From Voacanga thouarsii (taxonomy: Eukaryota > Streptophyta > Magnoliopsida > Gentianales > Apocynaceae): a stretch of 64,000 nt of DNA. A model generated the notes under the pieces. That model was not told the DNA's origin, ran no database searches, and worked only from the letters and a program-made list of their open reading frames with translations. Where the stretch lies: assembly GCA_026120185.1 (NCBI GenBank), contig JANUWF010002285.1, forward strand, positions 1,302,001 to 1,366,000, given 5' to 3'. Below are positions 1-10,639 of the stretch, piece by piece; the first letter of the stretch is position 1; every line of letters starts with the position of its first letter. The translations under genes and the position numbers were made by a program.

Positions 1-359
1 GAATATTACCACATTTCTACAATAGAAAGCAGTATTTAAAATTTGTCATTATATTGGTGTTTTAGTTCTTTCTTAAGGAGGAAGGTTAAGGAAGGGAGAA
101 ATAAATTCCATATTAAAGGTACCATTTAGGCTGTAAGTACATGATTATAATGTTACAGAATGATAAAACAATTATATCACATCAATTTCCAAGCGAAAAT
201 GAAATTCGTCTAAAATTCCATAAAGCATACAATGATAACAAAAGTCGTGCACATAGTCAATATAAAAAAGAACACAGTACAGAACAACAGAGATATGCCT
301 TTAGGGGTCACATTATTGAAACTAGCACTTTGCTTAAGTGAGTTTACATGAAATCAGGG
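1..359. other. flank without recognisable gene
   Basis: AT-rich sequence to the left of a probable solo LTR. A 66-codon open frame at 141-341 on the plus strand has no motif, no family resemblance that I know and ordinary AT-rich composition, so I do not call it a gene. The missing 3' exons of the minus-strand transporter gene could have been expected here, but neither strand encodes anything like the transporter C-terminus. Confidence 0.5.
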
Positions 360-364
360 ATGGA

Positions 365-1867
365 TTTTTTTTTTTTTTGGGTTAGATGGCTATTCATCCC
401 CATCTTTTTACCATATTTCATGTGGATTGATTGTTTGCAATATGAAGAAGAGATAAAGTGAATAGGGCAAAGAATTGAGCAGAAAAGAGATCTAAACGGC
501 ACCCCTTGAGCCAACAAAGGCGGCGCCACTTAAATTCAAAGATCAAGAAGGCCGAGATACTAGGAGCTACCGGCGCCATTTGGGATGATATAACCAGCGC
601 CATTCAATGTTGATTTTTCAAAAGAATTGAGCTACAGAAGCCAAGCGGCACTGGTCATGTTGATATAGGCGGCGCCGCTCAACCCTTCGGATGGGGGGGA
701 AAAAAGCTGAAGCAGCGCCATTCAACTTCGCAGAAAGTCTCTGTTTTGTGTAATTTGCTGATGTGACCTTCAAAAACCTATAAAAACTGAGTTTTCAACC
801 CTAAAAAGGGAGATAGAGCATCAGAGACGGCAGTAGGTTGAAGAGAACTCAAGGAAATCACCAAGGAGGGGAAGATCAAGGTGAATTTGAAGGGGAAGAA
901 GAGGATTGTCCATGGATTTCATTGAGGAAGAAGAGGAACCTTGTCTAAGAGTGTTTCTTTTACTTTTCTGTATAATTTCACTGGCAATTATTGATATTCA
1001 ATGGATTCAAATTGTAATTGAGGGTTGTACCCAATTTGTCTTGGAATTGATTATCTATCTTGGATCTATTGATTTCTACCTATGGTATTCAATTGCTTGG
1101 GCTGAATAGTGTTAGATTGGGTGATTGGAATTAATTAATTTATTCAATTGATTTGTTCTATCTTAATGAATTCGAGAGATAGGGTTAAGATTTAAAATAC
1201 CAATTTTCTCAATTTGACGTTTGTTTTCTTCAATTGACTCGAGAGATGAAATTGGGGATTTGGACTTGGTAATTGAAGGGTTAATGAGATCACCTAGAGA
1301 TAGGGATTTTGTAACTTTTGGATGCTTTTGGGCAATTGAGTTAATCTTTATGCTTTCTTTGGTTGAGTTAATTAGGTAGAGATATCAATCAATTAACTTG
1401 ATATTAGAGATTTTATAACTCGAGAGAGAGTGAGTTCTACTTTTATAACTCTTACCAATGCCTAGACTAGGAATTAATTGATTTGGGAGGTGTTCTTTCC
1501 TTGGCATGAATTTAAGAGAAATCTTTCTTTTGAATGGTTTTACTCTTCTTTCCTAATCCTTATTACCCTTGTGACTTGCCTTGTGTGAATTCATTACATT
1601 CTCTATGCTGATCTAGCATTGCTTAGCTTAGTTTTTTTAATTTCTTTATCCCTTTATTTTGTTGACTAAACAATTGGATGAGAGTGAAGTACGAATGGCT
1701 GCCACATTCCACGTGAATTCGATACTTGCCATTAGAATTTTATACTACATAATAGGTACTCTTGCCTAGAGTGTGTATTTGAGTAATTGTGGCATTTTAA
1801 TTAAAACTTGAACATTTATGTGATTTTGTTGATACTATTTCCTATACCCCTCATACACACACCATCA
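365..1867 (+). mobile_element. probable solo LTR, family A copy 1
   Basis: About 1.5 kb flanked by the 5-bp direct repeat atgga (360-364 and 1868-1872). Its plan matches the solo LTR at 23001-24513 and the LTR starting at 62925: GGCGCC-type sites, then a TATA box about 415-515 bases from the start, then a purine-rich segment with gaggagga-like runs, then an AT-rich part with several 'cgagaga' words. It ends in catca, like the copy at 23001-24513 read on the minus strand. Its first bases are a T run instead of the TGATAGGG start of the other two copies, so the left boundary is uncertain. There is no coding content. A small plus-strand open frame at 906-1109 is a by-product of composition. It lies downstream of the last visible exon of the transporter gene. 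Confidence 0.55.
779..786 (+). promoter_or_regulatory. TATA box of family A LTR copy 1
   Basis: TATAAAAA, about 415 bases after the proposed LTR start and just after a cluster of five GGCGCC-like sites. The other two family A copies have a TATA box at a comparable distance (23992-24004 on the minus strand; about 63356 on the plus strand), which supports this as the LTR promoter core. Confidence 0.5.
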
Positions 1868-1872
1868 ATGGA

Positions 1873-2292
1873 GTTGTGGGCTAAAAAATTTTTTGAAATC
1901 AAGTATTTTTTAGAAAAGTCCTTCGAAATTTTACCTTTCATCCCCCCGGAAAAAATTTTTAAAAAGTAATAACAGTGTCCTCTAATATGTTCCCGTATGT
2001 AACTTGTCCCCCAATGCCATGTTCCTGATTCTGTCCTTGGCTGTAATAGATATCGTTTACTTAGAATGAGAGATTCACATAAAGATAATAAATTTAGGTT
2101 TAGAAGTGGCAATTTTTAAATTCTCAGCCCCGGTCTCTACCTAATGATTTTCCAATATTTTATGTGTTGGGGTTGGGTGGGAGGGAAGGGGGAGTAGAAG
2201 CTACCTTATTATTCCCAGCGGTTAGCAAGCCTAAATGATGCAAATCAACTAAACTCACCCAAAAAACAAAACTAATATGCTGAAAAATAGTA
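1873..2292. other. unassigned sequence 3' of the transporter exons
   Basis: Between the solo LTR and the MITE. A minus-strand open frame at 1816-2112 overlaps the LTR end and does not resemble the missing transporter C-terminus. The stretch is most likely intron or 3' flank of the transporter gene. Confidence 0.4.
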
Positions 2293-2548
2293 CTCCATCC
2301 ATTTCAAAAGGAACATCTTCATTTCTTTTTGGGATGTCCCTACATAATCCTCCACCCTCTTGAAACAAATTCACATTTTTTTTAAAAATAACCTATATCT
2401 ATATCATCACCATCACTTAAAAAGTTCCTGACATATACACCCTTAACAACTCATTGAAGGATATGGTTCGAGAACTACTAAATAGTCAAATAATTACCCA
2501 AATATTAGTGCCAAGTGGAATATGGTCATTCAGTTTGAAAAGGAGAAG
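2293..2548. mobile_element. Stowaway-type MITE
   Basis: A short non-coding element with terminal inverted repeats: the left end ctccatccatttcaaa is mirrored at the right end by tttgaaaaggagaag. It is bordered on both sides by TA (2291-2292 and 2549-2550), the target duplication of Tc1/mariner elements. The left end matches the widespread plant Stowaway start (CTCCxTCCxTTxCAAA), and the internal 'ttttgggatgtcc' is also common in such MITEs. About 256 bp with no ORF, so it would depend on a mariner transposase elsewhere. It lies in the intron or 3' flank of the transporter gene. Confidence 0.8.
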
Positions 2549-3029
2549 TATTTGATAAGTGAACAATCATTCTTCCCAATTACTTAAACAACCAGGTTTA
2601 AAATTGATCAATCTAGTATAAAATAATTGATGTTGTTTCTCAAAATAATTAATATTAATAAGTAAATAATCTATTAACTCAACATGGACCAAAAGGTTAT
2701 CCAGAAACGGGGAAAAGAAAAAGGCATCAAGCCAAGACCATGATAGGCCCATATAATGACAGGATCAAAATTCATAATTTGAAATTCAAACAGTGAATAG
2801 ATTTGAAGAGTCAACACCAAACTAGAAAACATTCTGCTAAATAAGTCCTTTGCAAGACTTCCGAGATACTTATATCTTTTTTCAGAACCAACCAGAATAT
2901 TCCTAGTTCCAGAATAGACACTATTGCAGAATTGCAAAATTCTCAATTCCAAAGGGGAAAGAGAGGAGTATTTTGTTCAAAATTTCTATTCTTTCTATCT
3001 CTCACTCTCTCTTCATTTATTTCACTAGA

Positions 3030-3187
3030 ATAAATTAGACGTGAGTTCTCATCACTCAAAAGAGACTTAATCAATAGCAGTTCCAGTGCAATAATCAAGC
3101 ACCAGGTTATAAATTAGATGTGAGTTCTCATCACTCAAAAGAGACTTAAGCAATAACAGTTCCAGTTCAATAATCAAGCACCAGGTT
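3030..3187. repeat. 79-bp tandem duplication
   Basis: Two head-to-tail copies (3030-3108 and 3109-3187), each starting ataaattaga and ending aagcaccaggtt, with only a few differences. It lies just past the 5' splice site that follows the last visible transporter exon, so it would be near the start of the next intron of that minus-strand gene. No coding potential. Confidence 0.9.
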
Positions 3188-3251
3188 ATTTTTCTTTGGA
3201 AAAATAGACAATACACATACAAAAATGGTAAAAATGGGCAAAGATCCTAAC

Positions 3252-6200
3252 CTTTGCTGATAACACAACGAACAAATTTGGAAACTCTCCTGTAGATATG
3301 ATGAGGAATAGAAGAAATGGTAATGACAAGAAGCTATTATAAAACATTATTTCAACTGATGAAAGCCCATCCTCAGCACCTGACCTCTCCACCAACACAA
3401 GGTACATGGTCTGTGTAAGAAAGTGTGTTCAATTAATAAGAATGGTAAATACAATAATAAAGAGAGTCATCAGGAAGTAAAAGTGTTGAGATAATAATAA
3501 CATAGAGCAAGACCTGGAAGAACACAGAAGAAAGGGCCATGCCATATCCAAAAAGATCAAAAGAAAAGTCCCCTAATGCAGCAACAATAACACCAACAGC
3601 TGTCAATATCACTGAAAAAGCTACCTGAAACAAGATAAGATGAGCCAAAGCCATGTAAGGGACTTAGCTCTGTTTCTGCAGAAAGCACTCAATATTAATA
3701 AAGATTTTCTTGTAATCGTTTTAACACTATCATTTTAACACTATCTATTTCTTCATTAGTAGATGTCGAGCTGTAAATGAGTTGTAAATAGCTTAAGAAG
3801 ATCAATTTCAAATCCCTTAAATGAAGGGCAATGATTAGATTAGTTCCCTTAAATGGAGGGATTTGATTAGCTTTAGGAGTAATCTTTTTCCTCTTGTAAT
3901 CTACTATATAATACTGTGTAAAGTCAATTTATAGAAGCAAAAAAATCAGAATCTTTTTCTCATATTCCTTTACATGGTATTAGAGCCCTAGGGCTTTCTG
4001 GGATTCTTCTTCTTCTATGTCAAGCAGCCTTCAATGCTAGAGTCTTCTCTTTCGAGCAGCCTTCGTTGCTGAATTGTCCAGCCTTCATCGCTGTCATTTC
4101 TCTTTATTTCTGAAAATTGGGACATATTGAGCCACGATTTTGAGTTGTCATTGAGCCCCTTGAGCTCACATCAGAGATGAAGCAATGTCAAGGTGCAAGT
4201 TGGACTTGCTTTAAAGGACACATCCAATTCAAAACAGAATCGAGTTCTTCCTTAAGAATAGCACCTTTATTCAGTACAAGGATAGTGGAGGATTAATCTC
4301 TTGGGTCCATCGGGAAAGAATCAAGTGGGAAAAATTCATAGTTCCTTTCTATTTTCACTATTTTCTATTTCCAATGAGAAACAAAGTATTTAACCAACAT
4401 ATCTCATAATGCAAATAATTTTTAAAATAATTTATGTAGCTTTGACTTGCATAGAATCAAACTCAGCACACCAAGATTATTAGGTCATGACTCAAAAATC
4501 TTTTGCATGACAAAGCTTGTAATTTCAGCATAAGGCGGGAGAAGAATTTCTCCAATCGAATTGTGTTCTATAAGACAAAATGTGAACTTATAAACATGTT
4601 GTCATTCATGCCTAATCAACTTTTAGTGATAATTTTCCAGCAACTGAAAGAGAAATAACTAATCTTATATTTCAGCGAAAAAAAGAAAAAGAAAAAAATA
4701 ATTCACAATATTGTGCATGTCCAAAACACCTCTAGAATATCTGATAAATAACATCCAGTTACAAACATGAAGGAAGAATCAGTCAAAAATACATAGCAGA
4801 TACTAGCTCCCGATCATATTATTCAGATTTGACTTGGCATAAAGACTTAAGAAAGCATTAGACCAAGGTTTAATGCTGAGTTTGAAAGTTTAGATTGAAA
4901 GGCAAGTTTATTATCTCAATAAATTGGACATCCATTTTGCAATAACTCAACAAGGATATGTGGACACTTATTTTGGGATGAAGAGAGTAGAACCAAAAAG
5001 AGAAAGTCAAAGAAAAGTAAAATGAATACATATATGCAAAACAAATCTAATCAGTATCCATGTCAAGTATCAAAGAGCAGTCACTAACCTGAGTTGTAGG
5101 TTTCCCCTTTCCAGTAAAGAACCCAGCTATTAGTACAGCAAGTGGTGTAAGCCTTTTGATGGCAATGTACATTGGAATATTTACTCCTTTCAAACTGGCT
5201 AATGCAAATGCCACATTTGCATTATAAAATAAGGAAACAAGTACAAGTTTTTTGGCTGTCTCCACATTTAATGCTTTTGCTTTTGTGTATCCCATGACTC
5301 TACCAAAGTGTATGAACAAAGTGGTTGCCAATTGCTGATAACACCTCATACATGGAAAATGAAAACCTAGTCAACTATTCGAATAAAAAGATGAGCAAAA
5401 ATTAATTTAAAGCATCATGGCAGGCAATAGAGAAGGTTGACAATTTACCATATACATCAAGAAACACATGCGAATTGGATAAAATTGGCTTTAATTTTGA
5501 AAGTCTTTTTATTATTCTTTTTAAAAATAAAAATTTTCAATAACCCGGGTTTTTGTTTCTTTTGAAACTAATTTAGTTTTGCCTTTTAAAGCCCATAGAG
5601 CTAATCAATACCCCTTTTTAATTTTCCAATTTTGTTTCTAGTTCCTTAACAACAGGCTCGAAAAAGGAATATCATTTTCTAGGAGAACCAAAAGGAAGTT
5701 CAGTTTCCATTCCCCAAACGGTTAAAAAACAAATTTCTTTTTTTTTTTTTTTTTTTGGTCTAGCTGTACCTGAAGTGTTAGGAGAGTCATCGACTGCGGA
5801 TACTGCATGAGAACTGCCTTATTGATGAAAACCATAGCCATTGAAGAAATTCCATATGAGAATGCAGCAAACAAACTGCAGTAGCACATATGCCTCAAGT
5901 TATTAACAAAGTGTTTTTAAAACTTCCCTTAAACCAAATGCACAATTATACCGCCGAAAGAAGTTCTAACATCAATAGAAACACATTTTTCTTTGCTTTC
6001 GCATTTTTTTTCTGCAATCTTTCAGTCAGCACAAAATGTAATTGGGGTTTAAAATCTGAGCTTGCTCACTGATAGGGCATCATTTAAATATGCACCATAA
6101 ATTAGTCAAAATTTTAATGAAGCTCGACTGCAATCTTGCATTGACATCAAGGAGTTGGGGGGGGGGGGGAGGGAATGCAAATATTGAATTCCTTTTCTTC

Positions 6201-6653
6201 TCCATTCTCACGTAGCAGCATATGCATGTATTTATATCAACAGTAATACAAGTGAAATACGGATATTTATTGCTGTTTTTCATAACAATTTAAGTTAAAA
6301 ATAAACAAAAAGGGCAACCTTGAAGGATAGAGAGTACTGACATTGTGTATTTAAATCTATAAATGAGTTATAATGGCTAAAAAGGGAAAGCGCCTGTCAA
6401 GAAATTTATTTTATAACTTATTTATCCAAAAAAAGAAAAAAAGAACAAGAAGAAGTAGTGGAACACCGAAAAGACACCGACGTATTCTGTATTAGCATGC
6501 CAAACTGCACATTCAGAAATGGCACTGACTGACACATAATTTAACCACAACTTGAAAAATAAATCTAAAGCAGTTATTTAATGAATTCAAGGGACTTGCA
6601 ATGATAAACCTCAAGTGTGGACTTGTCTCTCCAGTATCCATCGCTGCAGCCAT
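3252..6653 (-). CDS. UGNT1: nucleotide-sugar transporter, UGNT1-like (3' part not found)
   Basis: Minus-strand multi-exon gene. The exons I can join are 6610-6653, 5770-5875, 5089-5334, 3514-3624 and 3252-3410. Every intron has GT-AG ends and the phases agree throughout, including a Ser codon split across the first junction. The start is the ATG at 6653, giving a short N-terminus of about 14 residues before the first membrane segment. The joined product is about 222 residues. It carries the plant NST-KT signatures [48 protein letters not shown] and [20 protein letters not shown], which I recognise from the Arabidopsis UDP-GlcNAc transporter UGNT1 (drug/metabolite transporter superfamily). Known role: exchange of nucleotide sugar across the Golgi or ER membrane to feed glycosylation. 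The family is about 330-350 residues, so roughly the last 110 residues (final membrane helices) are missing. They may lie left of position 1 beyond the inserted LTR, or be lost. The exact substrate is inferred from resemblance only. Confidence 0.85.
3764..3990 (+). mobile_element. copia-type LTR end with primer-binding site, in an intron
   Basis: Inside the 1.46-kb third intron of the transporter gene. The sequence from about 3764 (tgtcgagctg) to 3974 (ending ttaca) has LTR features (a short TATA-like 'actatataat'), and is followed at 3975 by tggtattagagc, one base from the plant copia primer-binding site tggtatcagagc. About 300 bases of leader-like sequence follow (to about 4330), with repeated 'cagccttc' words. 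There is no matching second LTR and no coding sequence, so it looks like a truncated or non-autonomous insertion, in opposite orientation to the gene. The left boundary is approximate. Confidence 0.5.
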
Positions 6654-7021
6654 CAAGAGAAAATTCCCAAAACAGAATTCTTCAGACCTCAAAACTAGAC
6701 TTGAATCACTTCATTGTATCCAAAATTACGGGAACAGAACAGTTTTCCAATTGAAGGTGTAAATGGAAGGCTTATCCGAAGATGTAAAGGATTTGTAAAA
6801 TTGTTGATCTGATTGAAAATGTTTTCATTGGTGAAATGAAAGACGAGGAGGCGTTCTTAAGAACCTGTGCGCTAATTAAAAATGAGGGAAAAATTGGATT
6901 CTTGGATCAAGAGAGAAAGCAGAGACCGAGGGGGCTTTCGTCAAATTCCGAGTTGCTTTCGTCAACCTTCCCCAATGCTGATACAAACCCTTGTTTGTTG
7001 CAAAGCACTAAATTAAAATAG
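6654..7021 (-). promoter_or_regulatory. presumed 5' UTR and promoter side of the transporter gene
   Basis: Sequence directly upstream of the transporter start on the minus strand. It is less AT-rich than the following repeat. I cannot point to a definite TATA box. A 61-codon plus-strand open frame (6836-7021) has no recognisable features. Confidence 0.35.
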
Positions 7022-7319
7022 GATAATTTTTAAATTAATTCTTCAAAATATATAATTATCTCAATCAAATCTTTCAAACTTCACTTTATGTAATTCAATC
7101 TTTATAAATATAAAAAATGTATCAAAATAACCCTTCAATCCCAACGTTAATAATTAAAGCTTAAAAAATTAAATAAAGTTAGACAAAATAAGAAATAAGC
7201 AATTACTATAAGAATAATTTTTAAATTTGTCCTAAAAAATATACAATTATCTTAATTAAATTCTTTAAATATTATTTTACTTAATTCACTCTTTATAAAT
7301 ATAAAAAAAATGTATCAAA
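7022..7319. repeat. diverged 105-bp direct repeat
   Basis: Two related copies, about 7022-7127 and 7213-7319, both starting ataatttttaaatt and ending aaatgtatcaaa, with shared words such as 'atacaattatctta/atataattatctca' between. They lead directly into the left arm of the long inverted repeat. Confidence 0.7.
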
Positions 7320-7534
7320 GGACTACACAAAGTAAATTTAAAATTAAAAAATACGACTCTAATAATTGATTTAATTATACTTTAAACATATTACTTTTTT
7401 CTTTATATTCTTTAAAATATTACCCTTATAGTCTTCTTCTTTTTTTTTTAAACGTACTTTAACTTAATATTAGTTTGATATCATTTTTAAAATTTTCTCT
7501 TATAATACTTTTAAAGTCTAAATAAATCAATTAT
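7303..7534. repeat. left arm of long inverted repeat
   Basis: AT-rich arm whose reverse complement recurs at about 18981-19196. Matching words include actttaacttaatattagtt on the left against aactaatattaagttaaagt on the right, and tttctttatattctttaaa against tttaaagaatataaagaaa. The SIRE-type element is inserted just inside this arm (at 7543/7544), so before that insertion the two arms were separated by only about 360 bases. Confidence 0.8.
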
Positions 7535-7543
7535 TAAAATTGT

Positions 7544-8839
7544 TGTTAGTCTTAAGGGTATTCTCCTATATTTTGACTTATGACAAATATTGATGAGGAT
7601 TAACTTGTGTAGTCTATATGTGATAGGACATGTTTGACATCAATTCTTCCAAGGCATACAAATAAGATTGCTAAGCAACTTTTGAATAATAGAATCCAAC
7701 AATGGGTGATGAAGAAGAAGACAAGCTTAAGAGATTGCATATTAAGAAGTCCTTGTGAAAGAACTTTAGACTAGAAATTGTTGTTAAGATATTACTTGTA
7801 AAATTTCTATGTCTTTTTACCTTATGATTTAATTTATTTCTACCTTAAAGCACACAAATAAAATGATTTTAAAGAGTAAGCTTTCAGATATTTGGATTGA
7901 GTAGGTTGAATGGACTCTACATCCAAAAACTTCGTCCAAAACTCTATAACAGTGTCAAAATGCTTCTGCCTGGAAAAGTACTATTTTGGACTCACCTTTT
8001 GCACTCAACTTCTTCCAATCCTTAAGTCCAAAACTCTGAAAAATCTGACAATGAGAAAAACTAATTGTTACTAGCCGTTGCTGTCTTACTTTTTACTTCT
8101 ATAAAAATATTTAAAATTCAATTTTTAAGTAGATTTTTATGCTACTTTCTCAGAAACACTCTTACATTTCAGATTACAAAAATCTCCCTTTTATTTGTAC
8201 TTCAAAAGTGAAATCAAATTGTTCAAAAGGTAAAAGGTTGTTGGTGCTCCTCTGTTTTCATATCTGCTTAAAAAGTTCGAGCTATCGCTATTTCATTCCT
8301 ACAATCCTTTTGTATATCAAGGTTGTGGTATAAAACCCATTTAGGGTGAGCCTTGATTTGTAGTTGGTTGAGAGGTTTGGGTAAAACGAAGTGTAGTGAT
8401 CCTCTTGTATAATTGGTGTAAACAAACACCATTGAACTGATTAAGTTTTATAGAGATATGATTTAAAATCCTTAAGTGTAAGCTTAAGGTAGTAGATGTA
8501 TATCTTTTAGAATCGAATCACTATAAATCTCTTGTTCATCTTTTTTGCATTTATTTCTGACATTTTGTGAACCTCTTTGCACAAAGTTTTCAATCATTCG
8601 AAGAAATCTTTATGATTCTCACCAACCCATATTTATTATTGTATTGATTGCACATCACTTGTCTCATATCCTTAAGATCCTAGATGTCTCTTAAAGCTGC
8701 ACAAAATTCTTCTTTGCATAACCTGTAAACACCACGATCTATAAAACAAAAGGAGGATTGCGAAAATTAGATCCTTTTTTAGAAGTGTTTAAATTTGCCA
8801 AAAACCTTATTAACCTCCCTCTCCCTCTAAGGTTTTTCA
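7544..8839 (+). repeat. 5' LTR of the SIRE-type element
   Basis: Pairs along its length with 17350-18628, with scattered substitutions and small indels. Ends TG...CA. A small open frame (8139-8333) inside it is not a gene. Confidence 0.92.
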
Positions 8840-8858
8840 ATTAATATTAGAGCATCGG
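8840..8858 (+). promoter_or_regulatory. degenerate primer-binding site
   Basis: Directly after the 5' LTR: attaatattagagcatcgg, recognisably the initiator-Met tRNA complement 'ggtatcagagc' with substitutions. Confidence 0.6.
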
Positions 8859-8919
8859 TCTACACTTACACTTTTTCTACTAAACAGCCGTATAAAAAAG
8901 ATCCTTATAGCAAATATCT

Positions 8920-10500
8920 CCTCTCTTTCCTATATCGAGAGATCCTCAACAAATAGACCTCTCTTATTCACTGGGAGCAATTACATATTCTGAAAAAATC
9001 GCATGAAGATCTATGTATGCTCAATTAATTTTGAGCGGTGGAATTTGATTGAAAAATGACCATATGTTCCTTCTAAAAGTGTTAAAGGTCGAATAGTTTT
9101 CAAACAAAGTAACGAATATGATGCTGAAGATAATACCAAAATGACATTGAATTTTCAAGTTATAAACATTATATGTTGTTCCCTTAATGCCATTGAATAT
9201 AATAAAGTAAGTGGCTATGATTTAGCCCATGACATGTGGAGATTGTTTGAAGTCACCCATGAGGGGACAAATTAAGTGAAGAAATAGAAGCTGGGACTTT
9301 TAATTCATGACTATGAATTATTCACTATGAAGCCCAATGAGAGCATAACCGACATGTTCACTAGATTCACAAACATTGCAAATGGATTTAAGGCGTATGA
9401 GAAAAACTATTCCTTTGGTGAATAGAATAGAAAAATTCTTGATACCTTGCTAAAGAGCTGGTAGCCTAAAGCTCTGGCTATGGAGGAATCAAAGGATTTG
9501 AAAATCTTACCCATTGAGGAGCTAATTGGCTTTCTTTTAACTTACGAAATAAAACCCAAAAGGTTTCAAGAATTTGATGACAATGACAAAGGCAAAAGAG
9601 GAACAACTCTAAAAGCTGTTGACGATGATGCTGATAGCAGTCAATTTGATAGTGATGATGGAACTGAATTGGATACAGAAGAATTGGCCATGATTGCCAA
9701 AAAATTCAGAAAGATATTCAGAAAATGAAACTTCAGAAGAGGTAAGAAGTTCGTAAAATAGGAAGGACAAACTTCATCTTTCAAGTCTCAATACTATGAA
9801 TGTAAAAGTATAAAACACTTCATTGCTAACTGTCCAATAGCCAAAGAGCAAGACGCCAAGATGCAAAAAAAGAAAAAGAAGAATTTGAAAACAAAGGAAG
9901 GAAAAGAACTGATGGGAACTTGGGATCAAAATAAGTCTGAATTTGAGGAAAATGGAGATTTTGAAAATGAAACAGCTAACATATGCTTCATGGCAATAGA
10001 GGATAAGGTAAACTCTTCTCCATCTAACCTTGTAGCTAAATTGCATGATTCTACTTGTGATAATAGTGATGATCCAAATGAACTTCTCATTGATATATTC
10101 TGTGAACTAAAAAGACTATTGAGAAGGAACAAGGAAATAAAAATGAAAATTGATTCCTTATCAAATGAGAATAAAAATCTGATAAATGAGAACAAAATTC
10201 TACTTTACTCCATTTGCTGCTCGAATATTGAAAAAGAAATCATTTCTACCTTCTTGAATTGTTCTGCACTTAAGAACAAATGTTTGTGTGATAAAATCTC
10301 ATCTCTTGAAGTCATGATTGGTGAGTTTGATAATATAAAAATGAAAGTTAATGGTCTCATTACTTGTATTGAAAAATTCACTGATGGACAAAGCAATTTG
10401 AATAAACTTCTTGGAGTACAACGTATGGCTAGAAATAGAAATGGCCTTAGCTATGGTAACATGCCAAAACAGAAAAATGCAAGTCTTATTTTGTGAAAGC
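8920..10500 (+). pseudogene. gag of the SIRE-type element, broken
   Basis: The N-terminal part reads as the copia gag (UBN2-type) domain with words such as FTGSNY, KNRMKIYV, MTLNFQVIN, YDLAHDMWRLFEVTHEGT and DMFTRFTNIANGFK, interrupted by several stops (for example a TGA in place of the expected Trp after SNYIF). The longest intact pieces are 9480-9728 and 9861-10496; the latter includes a Lys/Glu- and Asn-rich coiled-coil-like segment. Two zinc knuckles are recognisable but each lacks a cysteine: YYECKSIKHFIANC near 9788 (first Cys replaced by Tyr) and CTYYGKNGHNASRC near 10528 (second Cys replaced by Tyr). Not functional as it stands. Confidence 0.85.
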
Positions 10501-10639
10501 AAGCTCCTCAAACACAAATTACACATGTTGTACTTATTATGGTAAAAATGGACACAATGCATCTAGGTGTTATATTAGGAAAAGCATTGGATTAGGAATA
10601 AAAATTGATTGGGGAATTAAAAGAATCATTACTAACCCC

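Noticed and set aside
141..341. 66-codon plus-strand open frame
   Set aside because: No family resemblance, no splice or promoter context, composition as in flanking non-coding DNA.
906..1109. 67-codon open frame in the family A LTR
   Set aside because: Lies inside an LTR-like repeat; hydrophobic content follows from T-rich sequence.
2674..2952. Minus-strand frame as a possible further transporter exon
   Set aside because: Does not resemble the C-terminal part of nucleotide-sugar transporters and lacks usable splice sites in phase.
6157..6169. Run of 13 G as possible telomeric or quadruplex element
   Set aside because: A single homopolymer run in an intron, without repeated G-tracts; no support beyond simple sequence.
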